Shown: in pieces, positions 13,911-16,923 of the stretch
Layout: each line of letters opens with the position of its first letter
Position numbering within the stretch: position 1 is the stretch's first letter
Assembly (NCBI GenBank): GCA_003489345.1
Contig: DNIT01000049.1
Coordinates: 1,976 to 18,898 of the forward strand
Reading direction: 5' to 3'
Length of the DNA stretch: 16,923 nucleotides
Source of the DNA: Pelotomaculum sp.
GTDB lineage: Bacteria; Bacillota; Desulfotomaculia; Desulfotomaculales; Pelotomaculaceae
The notes under the pieces: model-generated
Databases searched by the model: none
The model's input: only the letters and a program-made list of their open reading frames with translations
What the model was told of the DNA's origin: nothing
Position numbers and translations under genes: made by a program

Positions 13911-14029
13911 AGGTCAGCCTCTTCGGCCTCTATGATATAGCAGCGACAACCACACTGATTGCATACCATTAACCCATCTTGCTCCCACATGTCACGTGTT
14001 TTGATATCTGATGACCCGCAATTAGGTCA
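13907..14029 (-). pseudogene. Zinc-ribbon frame with TGA in place of the first cysteine
   Basis: The minus-strand frame reads PNCGSSDIKTRDMWEQ, then DGLMVCNQCGCRCYIIEAEE, ending ADL, an obvious zinc ribbon. The residue that should complete the first knuckle (C-P-N-C-G) is encoded by TGA (14029-14027). Downstream, an internal ATG at 13990 could start a truncated form with the second knuckle only. Upstream, the frame stays open but no start was identified in it; the ATG at 14070 is in another frame. Reading: a pseudogene with a nonsense mutation and probably a frameshift. Selenocysteine at that TGA is a remote alternative; I see no convincing SECIS hairpin. Confidence 0.5.
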
Positions 14030-14070
14030 ATATGTCGTCGGTTGAGGGTATCTATGATTGATGTTGCCAT
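13969..14070 (-). CDS. Possible 33-aa peptide overlapping the zinc-ribbon frame
   Basis: ATG at 14070, four bases after the previous stop, with GTGAGGT as ribosome-binding site, opens a 33-codon frame beginning ATSIIDTLNRRHIDL. Its first ten codons may be the true 5' end of the zinc-ribbon gene, joined by a lost frameshift; the second half overlaps the zinc-ribbon frame and is then probably out-of-frame text. Confidence 0.3.
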   Translation of the reverse strand: MATSIIDTLNRRHIDLIAGHQISKHVTCGSKMG

Positions 14071-14073
14071 AAT

Positions 14074-14151
14074 TTACCTCACTTTCGGCAGCGCCGCCCT
14101 GGCCAGCGCGGTCAAGCGATCCTGAGTCAGAATATACTTGATATCGGTCAC
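14074..14151 (-). CDS. 25-aa peptide, translationally coupled
   Basis: GTG at 14151 overlaps the stop of the preceding peptide gene by four bases (GTGA), the classic coupling arrangement. The product, TDIKYILTQDRLTALARAAL then PKVR, is an amphipathic helix with a basic end. Coding appearance is good (wobble G/C bias), function unknown. Confidence 0.45.
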   Translation of the reverse strand: MTDIKYILTQDRLTALARAALPKVR

Positions 14152-14231
14152 CTCAACAGCACCGCCCTTACAATCTGAACTGTCATATAAGCCAGGAACA
14201 AAACGATAATTCCAACCGCCAGGACCTTCAT
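14148..14231 (-). CDS. 27-aa single-helix membrane peptide
   Basis: ATG at 14231 opens MKVLAVGIIVLFLAYMTVQI, then VRAVLLR: a single membrane helix with a basic C-terminal end. The ribosome-binding site is weak (AAGG, 4 bases upstream), so it may depend on coupling with the gene ending 19 bases upstream at 14251. The next peptide gene overlaps its stop. Confidence 0.45.
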   Translation of the reverse strand: MKVLAVGIIVLFLAYMTVQIVRAVLLR

Positions 14232-14250
14232 GCGCCTTGTATCAGGGGCC

Positions 14251-14400
14251 TCAAACCATTCCTGCCGCTATACTTACTTTTGGGAAGACGTGAATCTCCA
14301 TGCCCTCCGGCATACTTTTGCCACCAGGCTTCTGGAGCAGTGAGAAGACATAAGGACTATCCAGGAGCTCCTGCTGCACGCAAAAATGAGTGCCGGGCAC
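14251..14400 (-). CDS. 49-aa hypothetical protein beginning at the tRNA terminator
   Basis: GTG at 14400 opens a 49-codon frame: PGTHFCVQQELLDSPYVFSL, then LQKPGGKSMPEGMEIHVFPK, ending AAGMV. The codon pattern looks genuine, but I know no family. Its ribosome-binding site would be GGAGGG at 14434-14439 on the opposite arm sense, i.e. the minus-strand GGAGGG that is the second arm of the tRNA-Val terminator, 8 bases before the GTG; folding of the terminator would then hide it. A longer frame through the tRNA gene exists and is surely a shadow. It heads a chain of tiny genes on this strand. Confidence 0.4.
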   Translation of the reverse strand: MPGTHFCVQQELLDSPYVFSLLQKPGGKSMPEGMEIHVFPKVSIAAGMV

Positions 14401-14401
14401 C

Positions 14402-14442
14402 AAAAAGCCCTCCGGACGCTTGACGCGATCTCCGGAGGGCTT
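14402..14442 (-). terminator. Terminator of tRNA-Val
   Basis: On the minus strand AAGCCCTCCGGA (14442-14431) pairs perfectly over 12 bp with TCCGGAGGGCTT (14416-14405), with a 14-base loop and a T-run (TTTTTG). Confidence 0.9.
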
Positions 14443-14450
14443 GATTTCAC

Positions 14451-14525
14451 TGGTGGGCGGGAGAAGAATTGAACTTCCGACCTTCTGCGTGTCAAGCAGA
14501 CGTTCTCCCACTGAACTACCCGCCC
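14451..14525 (-). tRNA. tRNA-Val (anticodon GAC)
   Basis: The 75-nt minus-strand sequence folds as a tRNA. The acceptor GGGCGGG/CCCGCCC is perfect, with discriminator A and an encoded CCA. The D arm is TAGTTCAGTGGGAGAA. The anticodon stem TCTGC/GCAGA holds the loop TTGACAC, giving anticodon GAC, and the T arm contains GTTCAATTC. It is followed by a perfect terminator and preceded by its own promoter. A decayed copy lies at 10980-11048. Confidence 0.97.
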
Positions 14526-14546
14526 ATTAAGCTGTCAGTACAATAT

Positions 14547-14575
14547 ATTATGCCTGATAGCCTGCCATAAGTCAA
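14547..14575 (-). promoter_or_regulatory. Promoter of tRNA-Val
   Basis: On the minus strand TTGACT (14575-14570) and CATAAT (14552-14547) are 17 bp apart, 22 bases upstream of the mature tRNA 5' end. The -35 box abuts the direct repeat at 14578. Confidence 0.7.
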
Positions 14576-14577
14576 GC

Positions 14578-14615
14578 TTTATCAATCAAACACTTTATCC
14601 CCATTTACCTGTGCC
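14578..14615. repeat. Direct repeat A: copy of the carboxypeptidase gene 3' end
   Basis: The first 24 bases (14578-14601) are identical to 15739-15762, the last codons and stop of the carboxypeptidase gene; a weaker match including CCTGTGCC continues to about 14620. Same orientation as the intact copy, 1,161 bp away. Confidence 0.85.
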
Positions 14616-14918
14616 GACCCTGAGGGAAAGTTAAAGCGTTCATGTATAAATGTCAAGTGGACCCTTTAAAGCTCTCTCTTTAAGACATTTCCCCTATTAA
14701 ATACTAAGCCTTCCTCAAAACGACTGTTCCCCCTCCTACCCTTATTAATCCTACTCAGCGTCGATCCGGATTCCTCTGGATCCATCCATATGGCTTTCAT
14801 TGATAACGTAGCCTGGTTAACTTTTTTTGAGCTTTTCAATATCTTCACTGCATTGGTACCGATGTCAAAGAATTAATAGTCACAAACAAGATATCGGGCT
14901 TACAACCAGTTTTGGATT
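14616..14918. other. No recognisable gene; possible insertion-sequence scar
   Basis: A minus-strand open frame (14666-14848) lacks a convincing ribosome-binding site and matches nothing I know. AAGTGGACCC at 14655 resembles the short motif repeated in IS21-family ends, but one copy is weak evidence. An IS21 istA fragment does lie at 15661. Confidence 0.4.
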
Positions 14919-15010
14919 AATTCATTGTATAATCAATACAAAATAACAATTATTTCATTGAACAATCAATACAAAATAACGCTATTTTATTGTGCAATAA
15001 ATACAAATAA
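14919..15010. repeat. Three 33-bp-spaced iteron-like direct repeats
   Basis: Units begin TTCATTGTAT (14921), TTCATTGAAC (14954) and TTATTGTGC (14987), exactly 33 bp apart, and each ends AATACAAAATAAC (the third lacks one A). Within each unit is an ATTG...CAAT inverted repeat, except that the right half has decayed in the third, where ATTGTGCAAT forms a tighter one. A spacing of three helical turns puts the sites on the same face of DNA. They lie in a very AT-rich stretch 300 bases before a winged-helix gene. This is the pattern of plasmid-type iterons or a multi-site operator. Confidence 0.8.
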
Positions 15011-15298
15011 CCACTTTTTTTCTAAAAAGTCTATACAAAATCAACAATATCTTCACACATAAAATAAACAATTATTCATAATTAGGAAAAATCAATTAAA
15101 TATCATAATTTAATTAAATATAGATTATTTAACGCTTTTAATCTCCTTATATCTTTTATTTTTTTCATCTAACTCCGCTTTTCTATCATTGTCTAATGTT
15201 TAATAATAATGATATATTTAATGGTGTATAGATTAAAAATTAATACTAGGTTTTATCGAAATATTTATATATAGGAACACCTTTTTTTTCTTAGTAGA
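15011..15298. other. AT-rich gene-free stretch before the winged-helix gene
   Basis: Very AT-rich, with inverted repeats such as ATTTAATTAAAT (about 15107-15118). TTGTCT near 15189 and TATATT about 18 bases on could be a weak promoter for the next gene. Together with the iterons it resembles a DNA-unwinding region, which is inference. Confidence 0.4.
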
Positions 15299-15312
15299 AA
15301 GGAGGTGATACT

Positions 15313-15573
15313 ATGAGTAATGAAGATAAAGTATTATTAGCTATCTTTGATGAGAGCAAAAAAGATTCACCCAATATTATCAAAGAAATTACAAAAGAAA
15401 AATTAAATATGGATCCTGATGAATTTAACATAGCACTAAAAAAACTTAGCGACTTGGAACTAATCAAAGGGGCTAATATAATTTTTAGTAGTGGTAATAT
15501 TGTTGCAGTTTTCACAAAAAACATTTCTATTACTGATACTGGGAAAGAATATGTAAGTAAAAATTTGTTGTAA
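15313..15573 (+). CDS. YjcQ-like winged-helix protein
   Basis: An 86-aa protein resembling the YjcQ family, small winged-helix proteins common in Firmicutes prophages and plasmids. Residues 5-25 form helix 1 (DKVLLAIFDE). KEITKEKLNMDPDEFNIALK followed by KLSDLELIKGANI is the helix-turn-helix, then a hairpin wing (IIFSSGNIVAVFTKNISIT) and the closing segment TDTGKEYVSKNLL that these proteins share. The ATG follows AAGGAGGTGAT at ideal spacing, so expression is likely strong. It is very AT-rich. A strong terminator follows, so it is a single-gene unit, and it could bind the iterons upstream. The family call is by pattern, not by search. Confidence 0.7.
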   Translation: MSNEDKVLLAIFDESKKDSPNIIKEITKEKLNMDPDEFNIALKKLSDLELIKGANIIFSSGNIVAVFTKNISITDTGKEYVSKNLL

Positions 15574-15602
15574 AATTAAATGTTTCTATCAAGTTAGTTT
15601 TT

Positions 15603-15633
15603 AGACACTTGTTTAAACAGGTGTCTTTTTTTT
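15603..15633 (+). terminator. Terminator of the winged-helix gene
   Basis: AGACACTTG (15603-15611) pairs with CAGGTGTCT (15618-15626), one G-T wobble, followed by a run of eight T's. Confidence 0.9.
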
Positions 15634-15660
15634 GCAGAGGTACTGATTATCTCCATATGA

Positions 15661-15749
15661 ATATTGGCTGTTCTGCGAAACCAGCAGTTTCTGTCTCTAC
15701 GCGATCTGAACCAAGCGCTCCGCGAGAAGCTTATCGAGTTTATCAATCA
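15661..15749 (+). pseudogene. Fragment of an IS21-family istA transposase
   Basis: The plus strand reads AVLRNQQFLSLRDLNQALRE, then KLIEFINQ. This matches the segment of IstA-type transposases that reads LRNRxFFSLAELNxAIxELLxxLN in the family. An in-frame stop precedes it by one codon at 15658 and the text departs from the family after about 30 residues, exactly where the carboxypeptidase 3' end begins. It is a dead fragment of about 89 bases; istB is not seen. Confidence 0.65.
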
Positions 15750-15776
15750 AACACTTTATCCCATAATTGCCTGTGC
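15739..15776. repeat. Direct repeat B: 3' end of the carboxypeptidase gene
   Basis: The intact copy of the repeat at 14578-14615; 24 bases identical (15739-15762). It covers the last codons and stop of the carboxypeptidase gene and the junction with the istA fragment. Confidence 0.85.
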
Positions 15777-16864
15777 CATCCTGTTCTCGGGACGTCCTCT
15801 GCAGCCACGAGGTTTAACCGCCCGATTTCCTGGCCATCCAGGAAGTAAACTGCCTGGCCAAGGCTCTGTCCCTGTTTAACCGGCGCCAGCACGATTTCCT
15901 TGACTTCCAGGCGCTGTTCCAGTTTAGGCAGAAAATCAGGGTCGATTCTTACCTCCAACGCATCTTGGGCTACAGCACCCACTGATGGTTGGACACCTCC
16001 AGTTACCGCCGCTTGTGTGACTTTCTCGCCTGCCCCGGCAACAGTCACCGGCTTCACCACCTCAAATCCGTAGTCCAGCAGAGTTATACAATCCCGGTAG
16101 CGATCGTAGCAGTTAAGCGCCACTGCGATTAAACGCCGTCCATCTCGGGTGGCGGAAGCGATCAGGCAGTTGCCGGCCATGGGCGTGGTCCCTGTTTTCA
16201 CCCCGTCGATGCCGTCATAGCCAATGGAAAGCAGGCGGTTGCTGTTTATGAGCTTTTCCTCCCGTTGCTGCGGTTCGACCCAGTGTACCGTAGCCTCCCG
16301 CGTCTGCACCAGTTCATTGATCTTGGGGAGCCCGAGGGCATACCTGGTCAGCACCGCCAGATCGCGGGCTGTGGTATAGTGGTTGGGGTGATGATAGCCG
16401 TTGGTATTTATATATCTGGTGCCGAACAAACCCAGGGCGACCGCCTTGGCGTTCATCATCCGGACAAAGCGGTCATGGCTGCCCCCGACATGTTCGGCTA
16501 TAGCTACAGTGGAGTCATTGGCGGAGGTCACCAGCGCAGCTTTGAGCAGCTCCTCCAGGGTTATTTTTTCACCTTTGCGCAGATCGATAATCGACCCCAT
16601 TTCCACTGATGACGACCTGCCGGTTATAGTGACTACATCATCTAGTTTACCATTTTCCAGGGCAACAACCGCTGTCATAAGCTTGGTCAAGCTGGCCGGG
16701 TCGGCCCGCCTGGTAGCATTCTTGCCAAAATACAACTGACCGGTTGTCACGTCCATAAGTACGGCGGCGCTTGAGCTTACCTGGGGCGCTGCCGCCAGCG
16801 CTGTAGACGGGCAAAATAGGCACAAGATCAGCGCTAAAAGAAGAAATGCTCTAAACCTGGACAA
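15743..16864 (-). CDS. D-alanyl-D-alanine carboxypeptidase (peptidase S11, DacF/PBP5 type)
   Basis: A penicillin-binding protein that trims the terminal D-alanine from peptidoglycan stem peptides. All three active-site motifs are present (numbered from the TTG start): SLTK at 58-61, SAN at 114-116 and KTG at 223-225. A C-terminal beta-rich domain follows (about 270-373), as in PBP5-type enzymes that anchor near the membrane. I chose TTG at 16864 rather than the longer ATG frame because CAGGAGG lies 8 bases upstream and the protein then begins with a classic signal peptide (SRFRAFLLLALILCLF...ALA). At 373 aa it is the full family length. Its 3' end is duplicated at 14578. dacF in spore-formers often precedes spoIIA; that region lies outside or is absent here. 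Confidence 0.93.
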   Translation of the reverse strand: MSRFRAFLLLALILCLFCPSTALAAAPQVSSSAAVLMDVTTGQLYFGKNATRRADPASLTKLMTAVVALENGKLDDVVTITGRSSSVEMGSIIDLRKGEKITLEELLKAALVTSANDSTVAIAEHVGGSHDRFVRMMNAKAVALGLFGTRYINTNGYHHPNHYTTARDLAVLTRYALGLPKINELVQTREATVHWVEPQQREEKLINSNRLLSIGYDGIDGVKTGTTPMAGNCLIASATRDGRRLIAVALNCYDRYRDCITLLDYGFEVVKPVTVAGAGEKVTQAAVTGGVQPSVGAVAQDALEVRIDPDFLPKLEQRLEVKEIVLAPVKQGQSLGQAVYFLDGQEIGRLNLVAAEDVPRTGWHRQLWDKVFD

Positions 16865-16923
16865 TCTGTTTGCCTCCTGAAATATTGGTAATAATTGTAA
16901 TATACCGTTTGCTTTGCTCATAT

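Noticed and set aside
13907..14029. Selenoprotein gene
   Set aside because: I could not find a convincing SECIS hairpin after the TGA, nor an in-frame start upstream; kept only as a question in the findings.
14251..14511. Long minus-strand frames crossing tRNA-Val
   Set aside because: They read through the tRNA and its terminator; only the part from the GTG at 14400 looks coding.
14666..14848. 60-codon minus-strand open frame
   Set aside because: No ribosome-binding site, no recognisable family and an insertion-scar context; not supportable as a gene.
14919..15010. CRISPR array
   Set aside because: Only three imperfect repeats with almost no spacer between the 29-base units and no cas genes; the spacing fits iterons or operators.
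15743..16921. Longer carboxypeptidase start at ATG 16921
   Set aside because: The TTG at 16864 has AGGAGG at ideal spacing and begins a canonical signal peptide; the ATG would add 19 residues before it.

Overview
The window looks like the chromosome of an anaerobic, Gram-positive, probably spore-forming clostridium of the Desulfotomaculum/Pelotomaculum (Peptococcaceae) kind. The reasons are strong AGGAGG ribosome-binding sites, frequent TTG and GTG starts, an anaerobic-type thiamine operon (tyrosine-using ThiH, short ThiC), YjcZ-like and YjcQ-like small proteins, and a DacF/PBP5-type carboxypeptidase. The taxon is inferred from protein style, not from a database match.

Layout. 1-1.1 kb: a decayed molybdenum-hydroxylase locus on the minus strand, with a large subunit carrying a big internal deletion and an N-terminally truncated 2Fe-2S subunit. 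1.2-5.6 kb: a TPP-riboswitch-controlled thiamine operon thiS-thiG-thiH-thiE-thiC (plus strand) with a perfect consensus promoter. It supplies the thiazole branch, the pyrimidine branch and the joining enzyme; thiF and thiD are not present. 5.6-6.0 kb: a gap holding a transposase C-terminus remnant. 6.0-9.1 kb: proA and an acyl-CoA synthetase, both minus strand, separated by a good terminator.

9.1-14.5 kb is an accessory region of small genes, short repeats and terminators. It holds a two-copy structured RNA-like element, a 24-nt hairpin repeat (two identical copies plus two variants), a HisKA-like mini-protein without the histidine, a LiaF-like membrane protein, a YjcZ-like peptide and other one-helix peptides, a GNAT acetyltransferase and a stand-alone CHC2-type zinc-finger protein. 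It also has a chain of tiny genes next to an intact tRNA-Val(GAC). A decayed copy of that tRNA and its terminator sits 3.5 kb away in the same orientation, so the stretch between the two copies may be an old tRNA-targeted island.

14.6-15.7 kb is a very AT-rich insert bounded by two direct copies of the 3' end of the neighbouring carboxypeptidase gene (24 bases identical). Inside are three 33-bp-spaced iteron-like repeats, a YjcQ-like winged-helix gene with its own terminator, and an IS21 istA fragment. The window ends with the D-Ala-D-Ala carboxypeptidase gene (minus strand), complete from a TTG start.

The candidates for undescribed biology are the iteron/winged-helix insert, the two-copy RNA-like element and the tiny-gene cluster beside tRNA-Val. 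No complete known defence or mobile system is visible.
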